From: Bacteroidota bacterium
GTDB lineage: Bacteria; Bacteroidota; Bacteroidia; Flavobacteriales; Flavobacteriaceae
Assembly: GCA_018335575.1 (NCBI GenBank)
Contig: JAGXRT010000001.1
Location: 1 to 50,169 of the forward strand
DNA length: 50,169 nucleotides
Direction of reading: 5' to 3'
The translations under genes were made by a program, and so were the position numbers. Shown here piece after piece: positions 18,771-28,626 of this stretch. The notes beneath the pieces are model-generated. The model ran no database searches and was not told the DNA's origin. It worked only from the letters and a program-made list of their open reading frames with translations. Every line of letters starts with the position of its first letter. Within the stretch, counting starts at the first letter, position 1.

Positions 18771-19067
18771 ATGATGACAAAATTTGGAACATTAATTAAA
18801 ACAGAATCGCCTGTTCTTATCAATTTTTACCAAAACGGTTCTAATTTGCCTAAAATTGTTGAAGTTTTAAAAGAGGTGGCATCTCAAATAGGTTCTAATG
18901 CTCGTATTATTAAAATTGATATTGCCAAAAACGAGTTGTTGGCAGATGCTTTAAAAATTAAAGGAAATTTAACTTATGTTATTTATAAAGACGGAGTTAT
19001 GAAATGGCGCCAATCGGGTGAAATTCCTTCAGAACAACTTACTGAAACGCTACTGCAGTTTATTTAA
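18771..19067 (+). CDS. Thioredoxin-like protein without active-site cysteines
   Basis: 98 residues from ATG 18771 (ATG 18774 is equally possible). The thioredoxin fold can be followed: SPVLINFYQNGS where the family has the CGPC loop, then ARIIKIDIAKNELLADALKIKG, a Thr where the cis-Pro usually lies (GNLTYVIYKDG), and MKWRQSGEIP. There is no Cys in the protein, so it cannot be a classical disulfide reductase; a protein-binding or structural role is likelier. From memory, similar CxxC-less proteins are common in Flavobacteriia. It is divergent from polA, and its end overlaps the deacetylase gene by 8 bases. Confidence 0.8.
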   Translation: MMTKFGTLIKTESPVLINFYQNGSNLPKIVEVLKEVASQIGSNARIIKIDIAKNELLADALKIKGNLTYVIYKDGVMKWRQSGEIPSEQLTETLLQFI

Positions 19068-19698
19068 TAGCTTCAAAACGATAACCTTTAACATTAAAGT
19101 ACTCTAGAACTTTTGGTAATGTAAATTTTAAATTATCGAATGCTTTTTGATGATCGTGAAAAACTATAATACTTCCATTGGTTGAATTTTTAAGTACGTT
19201 AGAAAGTACTTTTTCTTTGGTAATGTTAGAGTCAAAATCACCACTTAATACATCCCACATAATTATTTTATAACCTTTTGAAAGTAACTTTTTAGATTGA
19301 AAATATCCTATTTTGCCATATGGAGGTCTAAAAAGTTTTAGTTTGGTTTTTTTAAACTTTTCAATTGTTAATTGTGCTTTGTCTGTATTGTTAATATAAT
19401 TATAATTAGTTGTTTTCCATCCTTTTAAATGATTAAAAGTATGATTGCCAATGGCATGATTTTTACCGATAATTTCTTGAAAAACTTCTGGATGTTTTTG
19501 GATGTTTTCACCAACGCAAAAGAATGTTGCTTGTGCATTATACTGTTTGAGTGTTTTTAAAATAAAAGGGGTTATTTCTGGTGTTGGACCATCATCAAAA
19601 GTTAAGAAAAGTACTTTTTCTGAGGTGTTAAAACTCCAAACCAATCTATTGAAAAGTTTCTTGATAAGATTTGGAGTTTTAACTAAGTAGAGTGACAT
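19060..19698 (-). CDS. Polysaccharide deacetylase (NodB-type)
   Basis: 212 residues, mostly one NodB homology domain. The metal triad is visible: LTFDDGP with D36, and HTFNH with H86 and H90; RPPYGKIG gives the next motif and FHDH the late one. The usual substrate is an N- or O-acetyl group on a cell-surface glycan such as peptidoglycan or an exopolysaccharide. No signal peptide or membrane helix is seen. It lies 9 bases downstream of the DUF2723 gene on the same strand, so the two form a cell-envelope unit. Confidence 0.9.
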   Translation of the reverse strand: MSLYLVKTPNLIKKLFNRLVWSFNTSEKVLFLTFDDGPTPEITPFILKTLKQYNAQATFFCVGENIQKHPEVFQEIIGKNHAIGNHTFNHLKGWKTTNYNYINNTDKAQLTIEKFKKTKLKLFRPPYGKIGYFQSKKLLSKGYKIIMWDVLSGDFDSNITKEKVLSNVLKNSTNGSIIVFHDHQKAFDNLKFTLPKVLEYFNVKGYRFEAIK

Positions 19699-19707
19699 TA
19701 ATATGGT

Positions 19708-22700
19708 TTAATTTTCAATTTTATCTGAAAATAATTTAATATAGTTGGTAAAATTTTCATTAACAGTTTTTGCGTATTTTTCATCTTCATAACGATTAAC
19801 AACTTCAGCTATATTTCTGTACATAAGTACATTAGTTTCAATTTCATCAAAAATTTTATCCAAAAAGAACTCGTTAAACTTGCTGTAATACAAGAGGTTT
19901 TCTTGAAATTTACCTATTAGAAGTTCAGCAATTTTTCGAGCTTTTTCGGGTTTTTCAATCATATAATACGATTCTATATACCCTAAAACCATTCCGTAAT
20001 GTCCATATCGTTCAATTGGCATTTTTTCTATTGATAAATCAAGAATTTGCTCGGCTTTTTTATACTGGTTTTCTGAAATTAATACATCGGCCAATCGAAT
20101 TAAATTGTTGCGTAAGGTAACAGAGTTTTTACGCGACTCTACATCGAGGTACATATTAGGATTACTCATAATATCCCAGTTCCACTTTAATACTTTTTGA
20201 TACATAGATTCTGTATCTATATGTCCCATATCAAATGCCGATTTATCTTTGTTACTTGTTTTTATTGGAACAAATTTATAGGCAGTTCCATCTAATTGCA
20301 GGTAATCTTTAAGCCAAATGTATTCTTCATCATCTTGACTTCCTCCAGTAAAATAAATAGGATGTTTCCAATCATTATGTGCTAATATATCGAGCATTAA
20401 AATCCTGCTTTTTGAAATACCATTTTCATCAATATCAATATCGATATGAGAAACAATTGAATCTGCATATTTTTCGGGAACTATTTTATTTTTTAAAACG
20501 GCATCTTTATCAACATACAATCTTATTTTATTAGTTGGATATGTTTTTTCTTTATGACCATTATTGGTTTCTACATAGGTTGCTTCATCAGAAGAAGCGA
20601 TCCATTTCATAAAATCTTTGATGTCTATTCTGCTTTCGGTTCTTGGAACGTGATAAGCAACTTCTAAAGAACCGTGTTTGTAATGTTCGTGTGTTAGAAT
20701 ACCGGGTATTGGATCGGCTTCATACGTTTTGCGTTTCATCTGATCGATGTACCAATCGGTATTAAATAAACTGGTGTTTATTAATTTTAAATCGGTTCTG
20801 TAGTTTTCTACTTCTTGTAAATACCAAAGCGGAAACGTGTCATTATCTCCGATGGTGAACATAATGGCATGTTCATCGCAAGAATCTAGATAGGTTTTTG
20901 CTACAAAATTGGTGGTAAATCTGTTTGACCTGTCATGATCGTCCCAATTTTCTTTAGCCATCAAGGCAGGAACAGCCAGTAATGAAATAGCAACTAATGC
21001 AATTGCAGTTGCTTTTGATGAACTGTATTTTTTAATTGAATCGAAAAGTGCTAAAACACCAAGACCTATCCATATTGCAAAAATATAGAATGATCCCACA
21101 ACGGCATAATCGCGTTCGCGCGGTTCAAACGGTTTCGGATTGGTGTAAAAGATGATAGCCAAACCGGTAAAAGCAAAGAATAAAAGTAATGGATAAAAAT
21201 TGTTTTTATCTTTTTTAAGCTGATAAAATACGCCTAGAAAACCAAGGATAAAAGGTAAGAAATAATAGGTGTTTCTTCCTTTATTGTTGGCTATATCACT
21301 TGGTAAATCTGATTGTGGGCCTAATCGCATTTCATCAATAAAATTAATGCCGCTTAGCCAATTTCCATTTTGGATATCCAAGTATCCTTGTTCATCACTT
21401 TGTTTACCTACAAAATTCCACATAAAATATCGGGCATACATGTATCCAAACTGGTAATTAATCATAAAGTAGATGTTTTCGCCAAAGGTTGGTCTGCGCT
21501 CTGTTGATTTGCCGATTCCTGCAATTGCTTTATAATTTCTAATAGCAGCAGGATTTACCATTCTTGGAATAAACCCTTTGTGTTTATCGCTGTAATTTGG
21601 CGATGCATTTTTATAATTATTTACAATTACATATTTTCCGGAGGCTTCATCTTTTTCGTATTTTGGTTTTTCATCAACATAGGGCTGGTCTTCATCCAAT
21701 TCTCTATCAAAAACCACCGAATAATACGTGTCGTAAAAAACATTGGCATCTCCGTATTGTTCGCGATTGTAGTAAGCCAGTAATTCACGGGCACTTGATG
21801 GATTGTTTTCATTTATGGTAGTGTTTGCATTGGCTCTAATAGGAAGCATTAACCACGAAGAAAATCCAATCATTACAAATAAAATGGATAAGATTGCAGT
21901 ATTTGCAACTACTTTTCCTGTTTTTCGTGTGTATTGCAGGCTGTAGTAAAAACCAGCTATTAAAACCAATAAGGCAATGATACTTCCCGAGTTAAATGGT
22001 AATCCTATTGAATTAACAAAGAAGATTTCGGAAGCACTAAAGAATTTAAGGGTGTAGGGAAATAGTAATTTAAATACAAAAATTAAAACAATAATAGCAA
22101 TAACATTGGCAATTATAAATTTAACAAACGTATTGATTTCGTATTTTTTAAGCAGAAAAATGTAAACGATTGCTGGAATAACCAATAAAGACAAAATATG
22201 AACTCCAAACGATAACCCTACAACAAAACTAATTAGTAATAGCCATTTATTTCCCATTGGTTTATCAATTTCATCAATCCAACGTAAACCTAGCCAAAAT
22301 AACAGTGCCATTAAAAATGATGACATGGCATAAACTTCTGCTTCAACAGCACTAAACCAAAAACTGTCTGAAAAGGTATATGCTAGTGAACCAACCAATC
22401 CACTGCCTAAAATAATTATAGAGTTTTCAATTTTTTCTTCGTTTGAATTTATTAGTTTTTTAGCAAAATAAGTAATGGTCCAAAAAAGAAATAAAATAGT
22501 GAAGGCACTTGCTAAAGCAGACATGAAATTCATGACATAAGCCAATTGAGTGACATCAGAAGTAAATAATCCAAAAAATGCGCCAAGCATTTGATAAAGT
22601 GGCGCTCCTGGCGGGTGTCCAACTTCAAGCTTTACCGAAGTAGAAATGTATTCGCCACAGTCCCAAAAACTAACTGTAGGTTCAAGAGTTAAAGTGTAAG

Positions 22701-22770
22701 TTACTAAGGCAATAGCAAAGGCTACCCAACCTAATATAATATTCCACTTGGTATAAGAATTTGAAGTCAT
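19708..22770 (-). CDS. DUF2723 membrane protein (protein O-mannosyltransferase-like)
   Basis: 1020 residues. The first 620 or so hold about 12 hydrophobic helices; the first loop has FWDCGEYISTSVKLEVGHPP, matching the acidic catalytic loop of GT-C glycosyltransferases in DUF2723. A soluble part (about 630-880, GDNDTFPLWYLQEVENYRTD) and a helical, TPR-like C-terminus follow. The family is thought to move sugars from lipid carriers to proteins or glycans; in Bacteroidota general O-glycosylation of secreted proteins is a fitting but unproven role. It is co-transcribed with the deacetylase. Confidence 0.85.
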   Translation of the reverse strand: MTSNSYTKWNIILGWVAFAIALVTYTLTLEPTVSFWDCGEYISTSVKLEVGHPPGAPLYQMLGAFFGLFTSDVTQLAYVMNFMSALASAFTILFLFWTITYFAKKLINSNEEKIENSIIILGSGLVGSLAYTFSDSFWFSAVEAEVYAMSSFLMALLFWLGLRWIDEIDKPMGNKWLLLISFVVGLSFGVHILSLLVIPAIVYIFLLKKYEINTFVKFIIANVIAIIVLIFVFKLLFPYTLKFFSASEIFFVNSIGLPFNSGSIIALLVLIAGFYYSLQYTRKTGKVVANTAILSILFVMIGFSSWLMLPIRANANTTINENNPSSARELLAYYNREQYGDANVFYDTYYSVVFDRELDEDQPYVDEKPKYEKDEASGKYVIVNNYKNASPNYSDKHKGFIPRMVNPAAIRNYKAIAGIGKSTERRPTFGENIYFMINYQFGYMYARYFMWNFVGKQSDEQGYLDIQNGNWLSGINFIDEMRLGPQSDLPSDIANNKGRNTYYFLPFILGFLGVFYQLKKDKNNFYPLLLFFAFTGLAIIFYTNPKPFEPRERDYAVVGSFYIFAIWIGLGVLALFDSIKKYSSSKATAIALVAISLLAVPALMAKENWDDHDRSNRFTTNFVAKTYLDSCDEHAIMFTIGDNDTFPLWYLQEVENYRTDLKLINTSLFNTDWYIDQMKRKTYEADPIPGILTHEHYKHGSLEVAYHVPRTESRIDIKDFMKWIASSDEATYVETNNGHKEKTYPTNKIRLYVDKDAVLKNKIVPEKYADSIVSHIDIDIDENGISKSRILMLDILAHNDWKHPIYFTGGSQDDEEYIWLKDYLQLDGTAYKFVPIKTSNKDKSAFDMGHIDTESMYQKVLKWNWDIMSNPNMYLDVESRKNSVTLRNNLIRLADVLISENQYKKAEQILDLSIEKMPIERYGHYGMVLGYIESYYMIEKPEKARKIAELLIGKFQENLLYYSKFNEFFLDKIFDEIETNVLMYRNIAEVVNRYEDEKYAKTVNENFTNYIKLFSDKIEN

Positions 22771-22878
22771 AGAATTAAAATTTTATCAGATTGCGAATTT
22801 AGTAAATATAGCTGAATTTTATAAAGTGATTCATTGCGATGCTTTTATAAAAAAGTCATAAAAATTTTTAATAAATAA

Positions 22879-22910
22879 TTTGCTCCGATAAAATCTTTGC
22901 CTTAAATTTG
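22879..22910 (+). promoter_or_regulatory. Promoter of tRNA-Gln
   Basis: TTTG (22879-22882), 20 bases, TAAATTTG (22903-22910), 10 bases before the tRNA. It fits the Bacteroidota pattern with one extra spacer base. Confidence 0.6.
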
Positions 22911-22920
22911 CATCCGATTT

Positions 22921-22991
22921 TGACCTATGGTGTAACGGTAGCACTACAGTTTTTGGTACTGTCTGTCAAGGTTCGAATCCTTGTAGGTCAT
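22921..22991 (+). tRNA. tRNA-Gln (anticodon TTG)
   Basis: The seven-base acceptor stem TGACCTA pairs with TAGGTCA; D arm GTGTAACGGTAGCAC; anticodon stem ACAGT/ACTGT around loop TTTTGGT (anticodon TTG); T arm CAAGG-TTCGAAT-CCTTG. CCA is not encoded. It is transcribed alone and ends at the hairpin at 22999. Confidence 0.96.
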
Positions 22992-22998
22992 CAAAATC

Positions 22999-23029
22999 AA
23001 AAAAGCCACGTAATTACGTGGCTTTTTTT
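22999..23029. terminator. Bidirectional terminator between tRNA-Gln and the Usp gene
   Basis: The perfect palindrome GCCACGTAATTACGTGGC (23005-23022) is flanked by A6 on the left and T7 on the right, so it can stop the tRNA transcript from the left and the universal stress gene from the right. Confidence 0.88.
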
Positions 23030-23864
23030 ATATCAATTTAAAGGTAATAACTGGTTTTAGGGCTTTATTGGCAATATCTTCACCAATACTTCCGTTAAAT
23101 AAATGTGCAAGACCTCTGCGTCCGTGTGTGTTTAAGCAAATTAAATCGGCATCGATATCGTTGGCAAAATTTAAAATTCCTTTTTCAACTGTTATGTCGT
23201 TATAAATATTTAAGGTGTGGTTTCCGATATCGAATTCGTTGACAAAAGCCCGAATCATTTCACTTGATTTCTTGGTTGTTTCAAAATTATGAATGGTATT
23301 TACTTTAAGTAAGTGTAGGTTTGCATCAAAATAAGCTGCAAAATCAATTATTTTTTGGAACGTTTTACGATTTTCAATCTTGAAGTTACTTGCAAAAACA
23401 ATATCATCTATTTTAAAATCATCGGGAGCCTCTTTTACAACCAAAACCGGCACATCAGATCGTCTTACTACTTTTTCGGTATTTGAGCCTATGAGAATTT
23501 CTTCGATACCAGAAACGCCTTTAGATCCCATTACAATTAAATCAATTTCTTGTTTTTGTGATTCTTCTAAAATTCCCTCGAAAGCTCTATTAAATTGTAC
23601 AATCTCTATTAAATTAATACCTGAAAAAAAGTGTTGTTTTTTAAACCGCACAAATTTTTCATGTGCTCTTTTAACAAATAAAAGTGAAGTTGGGGCATTA
23701 GAAGTGCTACTTCCAAAATTACCAGAGTCTATAACGCCACTAGGTAATTCTAACATATGCAATAAATAAATATCGCTGTTTGTTAATTTAGCAATTCTAG
23801 CCGCAACTTTAGCCGCAACTTTAGCTTGTTTAGAGAAGTCTACCGGAACTAAAATTCTTTTCAT
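23028..23864 (-). CDS. Universal stress protein with two Usp domains
   Basis: 278 residues: tandem Usp domains (about 1-145 and 150-278). The first has the full ATP-binding pattern G-2x-G-9x-G-S (GSKGVSGIEEILIGSN). The second reads NTHGRRGLAHLFNGS, with Asn in place of the first Gly, so nucleotide binding there may be weaker. Such proteins help cells survive starvation and redox or respiratory stress. It is a single gene; the region between its start and rimP carries the rimP promoter. Confidence 0.92.
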   Translation of the reverse strand: MKRILVPVDFSKQAKVAAKVAARIAKLTNSDIYLLHMLELPSGVIDSGNFGSSTSNAPTSLLFVKRAHEKFVRFKKQHFFSGINLIEIVQFNRAFEGILEESQKQEIDLIVMGSKGVSGIEEILIGSNTEKVVRRSDVPVLVVKEAPDDFKIDDIVFASNFKIENRKTFQKIIDFAAYFDANLHLLKVNTIHNFETTKKSSEMIRAFVNEFDIGNHTLNIYNDITVEKGILNFANDIDADLICLNTHGRRGLAHLFNGSIGEDIANKALKPVITFKLI

Positions 23865-23931
23865 ATCAAGTAATTTGATTTAATTAAGCATGATAAATGT
23901 AATAAATATTTGGAATATAAGAAAGTTCATT

Positions 23932-23961
23932 TTTGATTTTATAAAAATAGATGTATATTTG
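23932..23961 (+). promoter_or_regulatory. Promoter of rimP-nusA-infB
   Basis: TTTG (23932-23935), 18 bases, TATATTTG (23954-23961). It lies downstream of the longest possible open frame start (23890) and so supports the rimP start at 24022, with a leader of about 55 bases. Confidence 0.55.
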
Positions 23962-23988
23962 CCAAGAATTTTAGGTACAATGAAATTT

Positions 23989-24016
23989 GGAGGGGACAGC
24001 AAAGTCCCCTCTTTTT
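23989..24016 (+). promoter_or_regulatory. Terminator-like hairpin in the rimP leader (candidate attenuator)
   Basis: GAGGGGAC (23990-23997) pairs with GTCCCCTC (24004-24011) around the loop AGCAAA, followed directly by TTTTT (12-16). By form it is an intrinsic terminator, yet it lies in the sense direction between the promoter and the rimP ATG (24022), only 5 bases before the start. No other plus-strand gene lies upstream that it could serve, so control of rimP-nusA-infB by premature termination or by blocking the ribosome is the natural reading. Confidence 0.7.
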
Positions 24017-24021
24017 ATACC

Positions 24022-24486
24022 ATGAACAAAGAAGTTGTAAATCAATTAGTAAGTGTAGCATTAAGTGAAAATAAATCCTTATTTTTACTTGACTTAACAA
24101 TCCATCAAGACAATAAAATTGTTGTTATAGTAGATGGTGATCAGGGTGTTCCATTGCAAGAATGCATTCGTATAAGCAGACACATCGAAAATAATATTGA
24201 TCGAGAAGTGGAAGATTATGCTCTTGAAGTTACGACTCCAGATATAAGTGACCCAATAATAAACAACAGACAGTATAAAAAGAATCTGCAAAGAACTTTA
24301 AAAGTTACTTTAAAAGACGGTAGTAAACTAGAAGGTATTTTAGTGAGTATCAATGAAACTGGTATTGTTATTGAAAGTAAAGTTAGAGAGCCGAAGCCTA
24401 TTGGAAAAGGTAAAATAACTGTTATAAAGAATTTCGAAATAACATTCGAAGAGATAGAAAAAGCAATTGTAAAAATAATGTTCTAA
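24022..24486 (+). CDS. rimP: Ribosome maturation factor RimP
   Basis: 154 residues from ATG 24022. An N-terminal domain with FLLDLTIHQDNKIVVIVDGDQGVPLQEC and a C-terminal SH3-like domain (about 80-154, KVTLKDGSKLEGILVSINETG) match RimP, which assists 30S assembly. A longer frame from 23890 adds 44 residues that resemble nothing in the family and would start upstream of the promoter box. It is followed by nusA after 12 bases, the usual order. Confidence 0.93.
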   Translation: MNKEVVNQLVSVALSENKSLFLLDLTIHQDNKIVVIVDGDQGVPLQECIRISRHIENNIDREVEDYALEVTTPDISDPIINNRQYKKNLQRTLKVTLKDGSKLEGILVSINETGIVIESKVREPKPIGKGKITVIKNFEITFEEIEKAIVKIMF

Positions 24487-24498
24487 TAAACAAGCTAT

Positions 24499-25758
24499 AT
24501 GGAAAATATAGAATTAATTGAATCGTTTTCTGAATTTAAAGATGATAAAAGTATTGACAGAGTTACCCTAATGGCAATTCTACAAGATGTATTTCGCGCT
24601 GCTTTAAAAAGAAAATTTGGAAGTGATGATAACTTTGACATCATTATAAATCCTGATAAAGGTGACTTAGAAATTTGGAGAAATAGAATAGTAGTAGCCA
24701 ATGGAGAGGTTGAAGACCCAAATGCCGAAATTGAACTATCAGAAGCTCAAAAAATTGAACCCGATTTTGAAGTAGGAGAAGAGGTTTCTGAAGAATTTAA
24801 GTTAATAGACTTAGGTAGGCGTTCTATTTTAGCATTACGTCAAAATTTAATTTCTAAAATTCACGAACACGATAGTTCAAATACGTATAAGAAATTTAAA
24901 GATTTAGTAGGCGAATTATACTCTGCAGAAGTACATCACGTACGTCATAATGCCGTAATCTTAGTTGATGATGAAGCCAATGAAATAATTCTTCCAAAAA
25001 GCGAACAAATTCGTTCTGACTACTTTAGAAAAGGAGATACTGTTAAAGGAATTATAAAATCGGTTGATTTAAAAGGAAATAAACCGTTAATTATTTTATC
25101 TAGAACAGCAGACGATTTCTTACGCGAGTTATTTATTCAAGAAATTCCAGAAATTGCAGATGGCTTAATTACAATAGAAAGAGTAGCACGCATACCGGGT
25201 GAAAAAGCTAAAATTGCCGTAGACTCTTACGATGACAGAATAGACCCGGTAGGAGCTTGTGTTGGAATGAAAGGTTCTCGAATTCACGGTATTGTTCGCG
25301 AATTAGGGAATGAAAATATCGATGTGGTTAACTATACCAAAAACGATCAAATGTTTATTGCACGTGCCTTAAGCCCGGCTCGTTTAGAATCGATGAAAAT
25401 TACCATGTTTGATGTTGAAAAACCTGAAGGAATCAAAGGAAAAGTTGAAGTGTTTTTAAAACCCGAAGAAGTTTCTAAAGCTATTGGTAAAAGTGGTGTA
25501 AATATCCGTTTAGCTTCTCAATTAACAGGATATGAAATTGAAGTTAAACGCGAAAGTGTAGAGGTTGATGATGTTGAATTAATAGAATTCTCTGACGAAA
25601 TCGAAGAATGGATAATCCAAGAATTTATAAAAATAGGTCTTGATACTGCCTTAAGTGTTATCGAACAAAAAGTTGAAGATCTTGTTAAAAGAACAGATTT
25701 AGAAGAAGAAACAATTATTGAAGTTCAAAGAATATTAAAAGCTGAATTTGAAAAGTAA
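24499..25758 (+). CDS. nusA: Transcription termination/antitermination factor NusA
   Basis: 419 residues: N-terminal polymerase-binding domain (about 1-125), S1 domain (about 130-205), two KH domains (GACVGMKGSRIHGIVREL and KAIGKSGVNIRLASQLTGYE). It lacks the long acidic repeats of E. coli NusA, as is usual outside Proteobacteria. It modulates pausing and termination. The possible attenuator before rimP would give NusA a chance to control its own operon. infB follows 33 bases on. Confidence 0.97.
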   Translation: MENIELIESFSEFKDDKSIDRVTLMAILQDVFRAALKRKFGSDDNFDIIINPDKGDLEIWRNRIVVANGEVEDPNAEIELSEAQKIEPDFEVGEEVSEEFKLIDLGRRSILALRQNLISKIHEHDSSNTYKKFKDLVGELYSAEVHHVRHNAVILVDDEANEIILPKSEQIRSDYFRKGDTVKGIIKSVDLKGNKPLIILSRTADDFLRELFIQEIPEIADGLITIERVARIPGEKAKIAVDSYDDRIDPVGACVGMKGSRIHGIVRELGNENIDVVNYTKNDQMFIARALSPARLESMKITMFDVEKPEGIKGKVEVFLKPEEVSKAIGKSGVNIRLASQLTGYEIEVKRESVEVDDVELIEFSDEIEEWIIQEFIKIGLDTALSVIEQKVEDLVKRTDLEEETIIEVQRILKAEFEK

Positions 25759-25791
25759 TAACTATCAAATTAACGGCTAAACAAAAAATAT

Positions 25792-28590
25792 ATGGCTGAA
25801 AACGTTAGATTAAATCAAGTAATTAGAGAGTTAAACATCTCGTTAGAAAGAGCGGTAGAATACTTATCATCTAAAGGTATTGAAGTAGATGCACGTCCAA
25901 CTACTAAAATTTCTGGTGATGAATATGAAGTTCTTTTAGACGGATTTAAAGCTGATCGAAAAAATAGAAAAGCTTCTGAAGAAATTAGCGAAGAAAAACG
26001 CAAAGAAAAAGAAGAAATTCGTGAAGCTTTAGAAAAGAAAAAAGAGCAAGAACTCAAAGAAGAAGAAGCAAAACACGAAGTTGTAAAAGCTAAAGCAGAA
26101 AAACTTGAAATTAAACAAGTAGGCAAAATTGATTTAGAGCCACAAAAACCGCTTGCTAAAGAAGAAGCTAAACCAGTTGAAAAACAAGAAGAAATAGTTC
26201 CGCAAAAACTAGAAGAAGTTAAGCCTGTTATTGGAACCAAAGCAGATGAATCAACTGTTCAAAAGCCTAAGCATAGTTTAATTAAGAAAAAAGACTTAAT
26301 AAAAAAAGAAGATACAAAACAACCAATTAAAGGTGACTTTAAGAAAAAAGAAATTGTTAAACCAATTGAAAAAGAAGTTGAACTTGAGGGCGATTCTATT
26401 ATTGAAACCAAGTACACTAAATTACAAGGTATTAAAACTACCGGAAAAACAATTGATTTAAAACAGTTTGAAAAACCTAAAAAGAAAAAAACCTTACAGC
26501 CAGAAAAGAAATCTACTAAAGATAATGTTAAATCAATTCTTAAAGATGATAGCGCTGTAGACAGTTCAAAAAAACGTAAACGGATTAAAAAATCTGTTTC
26601 TGTTGATGTGGGTTCTGTAGGAAAACAATTTACTCCAAGAGTTGGAAAACCAATAAAAAGGCCTATTTTAAAAGCAGAACCATCAGAAGAAGATGTACAA
26701 AAACAAATTAGAGAAACACTTGAAAAGCTTCAAGGGAAATCGTCTAAATCCAGAGGAGCAAAATACAGAAGAGATAAAAGAGATTCACACCGTCAACAAC
26801 ACGATAAGGATTTAGAGCAACAAAGTGCAGAGAGTAAAATCTTAAAAATTACCGAGTTTGTTACAGTAAGCGAAATAGCTTCACTTATGAACATCCCAGT
26901 AACTCAAGTAATATCAGCATGTATGTCATTAGGATTAATGGTAACCATGAATCAGCGTTTAGACGCAGAAACACTTACCATCGTTGCTGATGAATTTGGA
27001 TATGAAATAAAATTTGTAACAGATAATATAGAAGAAGGAATTAAAGAAGATGAAGATAAAGAAGAAGATTTAATTCCAAGAGCACCAATTGTTACTGTAA
27101 TGGGCCACGTTGATCACGGTAAAACATCCTTACTAGATTATATCAGAAAAACAAACGTAATTACAGGAGAATCAGGAGGTATTACACAGCATATAGGTTC
27201 ATATAGCGTAAAACTACCTAACGGACAGCGAATAGCATTTTTAGATACACCTGGTCACGAAGCGTTTACTGCAATGCGTGCTCGTGGGGCTCAGTTGACA
27301 GACATTGTAATTATTGTGGTTGCTGCAGACGATGCCATCATGCCTCAAACAAAAGAAGCAATTAGTCACGCGCAAGCAGCGGGTGTTCCAATTGTATTTG
27401 CTATTAATAAAATAGATAAGCCAACGGCTAATCCAGAAAAGATTAAAGAAGGTTTATCACAAATGAATTTATTAGTTGAAGATTGGGGTGGGAAAATTCA
27501 GTCTCAAGAAATATCGGCTAAAACAGGTGTGGGTATAAATGAGTTATTGGAGAAAGTTTTACTTGAAGCTGAAATGTTAGATTTAAAAGCTAATCCAAAT
27601 AAAAATGCTGTAGGAACGGTGGTTGAAGCACAGTTAGATAAAGGTAGAGGTTATGTTGCAACTGTTCTTGTGCAAACAGGTACACTAAAAATTGGTGATT
27701 ATTTACTTGCTGGTAAACAAAGCGGTAAAGTTAAGGCGATGTATGATGATAAAGGAGAAAATATCGATTCTGCAGGCCCATCAACTCCAGTGTCAATTCT
27801 AGGATTAGATGGTGCGCCACAAGCAGGAGATAAGTTTTACATGTTTGATGATGAGCGCGAAGCTAAACAAATAGCAGCAAAACGAACACAATTAATTCGC
27901 GAGCAATCAATCAGAACTCAGAAACATATTACACTCGATGAAATTGGACGTCGTATTGCTTTAGGCGATTTCAAAGAACTAAACATTATTGTTAAAGGAG
28001 ACGTTGATGGTTCTGTTGAAGCTTTAACCGATTCATTCCAAAAATTATCAACACCAGAAATTCAGATAAATATTATCCATAAAGGTGTAGGAGCAATTAC
28101 AGAATCTGATGTATTATTAGCATCAGCATCCGAAGCAATTATTATAGGATTTAACGTAAGACCTTCTGCAAACGCCAGAACTTTGGCTGATAAAGAAGAA
28201 ATAGATATCAGAAACTACTCTATTATTTACAATGCTATTAACGATTTACGCGATGCAATGGAAGGGATGTTATCTCCAGATATTGTTGAAGAAATTGTAG
28301 GTAATGTTGAAATACGCGAGGTTTATAAAATTTCTAAAGTTGGAAACATTGCCGGATGTATGGTAGTTAGAGGTAAAATCATGAGAAATTCTAAAATTAG
28401 AATTATCCGCGATGGTGTGGTAATTCACTCGGGCGAACTTACTGCTTTAAAACGATTTAAAGACGATGCCAAAGAAGTTACCAAAGGATTTGATTGTGGT
28501 ATTCAGTTTAAAAACTATAACGATATTGAAATTGGTGATCAAATTGAAGCTTACCAAGAAGTTGAAGTTAAAAAGAAACTTAAAAAGTAA
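25792..28590 (+). CDS. infB: Translation initiation factor IF-2
   Basis: 932 residues. An IF2_N-type segment at the start, then a long Lys/Glu-rich linker (about 60-340), a second IF2_N motif, and the GTPase domain from about residue 430: GHVDHGKTS (G1), GGITQHIG (G2), DTPGHEAF (G3), NKID (G4). The C-terminal domains bind initiator tRNA. It is the last gene of rimP-nusA-infB, closed by a strong terminator. Confidence 0.98.
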   Translation: MAENVRLNQVIRELNISLERAVEYLSSKGIEVDARPTTKISGDEYEVLLDGFKADRKNRKASEEISEEKRKEKEEIREALEKKKEQELKEEEAKHEVVKAKAEKLEIKQVGKIDLEPQKPLAKEEAKPVEKQEEIVPQKLEEVKPVIGTKADESTVQKPKHSLIKKKDLIKKEDTKQPIKGDFKKKEIVKPIEKEVELEGDSIIETKYTKLQGIKTTGKTIDLKQFEKPKKKKTLQPEKKSTKDNVKSILKDDSAVDSSKKRKRIKKSVSVDVGSVGKQFTPRVGKPIKRPILKAEPSEEDVQKQIRETLEKLQGKSSKSRGAKYRRDKRDSHRQQHDKDLEQQSAESKILKITEFVTVSEIASLMNIPVTQVISACMSLGLMVTMNQRLDAETLTIVADEFGYEIKFVTDNIEEGIKEDEDKEEDLIPRAPIVTVMGHVDHGKTSLLDYIRKTNVITGESGGITQHIGSYSVKLPNGQRIAFLDTPGHEAFTAMRARGAQLTDIVIIVVAADDAIMPQTKEAISHAQAAGVPIVFAINKIDKPTANPEKIKEGLSQMNLLVEDWGGKIQSQEISAKTGVGINELLEKVLLEAEMLDLKANPNKNAVGTVVEAQLDKGRGYVATVLVQTGTLKIGDYLLAGKQSGKVKAMYDDKGENIDSAGPSTPVSILGLDGAPQAGDKFYMFDDEREAKQIAAKRTQLIREQSIRTQKHITLDEIGRRIALGDFKELNIIVKGDVDGSVEALTDSFQKLSTPEIQINIIHKGVGAITESDVLLASASEAIIIGFNVRPSANARTLADKEEIDIRNYSIIYNAINDLRDAMEGMLSPDIVEEIVGNVEIREVYKISKVGNIAGCMVVRGKIMRNSKIRIIRDGVVIHSGELTALKRFKDDAKEVTKGFDCGIQFKNYNDIEIGDQIEAYQEVEVKKKLKK

Positions 28591-28593
28591 TAC

Positions 28594-28626
28594 TAAAAAA
28601 GGAAGTCAAACGACTTCCTTTTTTTA
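28594..28626. terminator. Bidirectional terminator between infB and the SPOR gene
   Basis: GGAAGTC (28601-28607), loop AAAC, GACTTCC (28612-28618), with A6 before and T8 after. It serves infB from the left and the convergent SPOR gene from the right. Confidence 0.88.

Noticed and set aside
21580-21821. Overlapping frames on both strands inside the DUF2723 gene.
   Set aside because: They lie wholly within a large conserved gene, have no family likeness and no promoter; shadows of its codon use. The same holds for the other antisense frames inside rpsB, tsf, infB, polA and the receptor.
23801-23829. Short tandem repeat CCGCAACTTTAG in the Usp gene.
   Set aside because: Two copies only, coding for the helical repeat AKVAAKVAA; normal protein sequence, not a mobile or regulatory repeat.
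23890-24021. In-frame upstream extension of rimP by 44 residues.
   Set aside because: It starts before the promoter box, spans the leader hairpin and has no likeness to RimP; the ATG at 24022 gives the family length.
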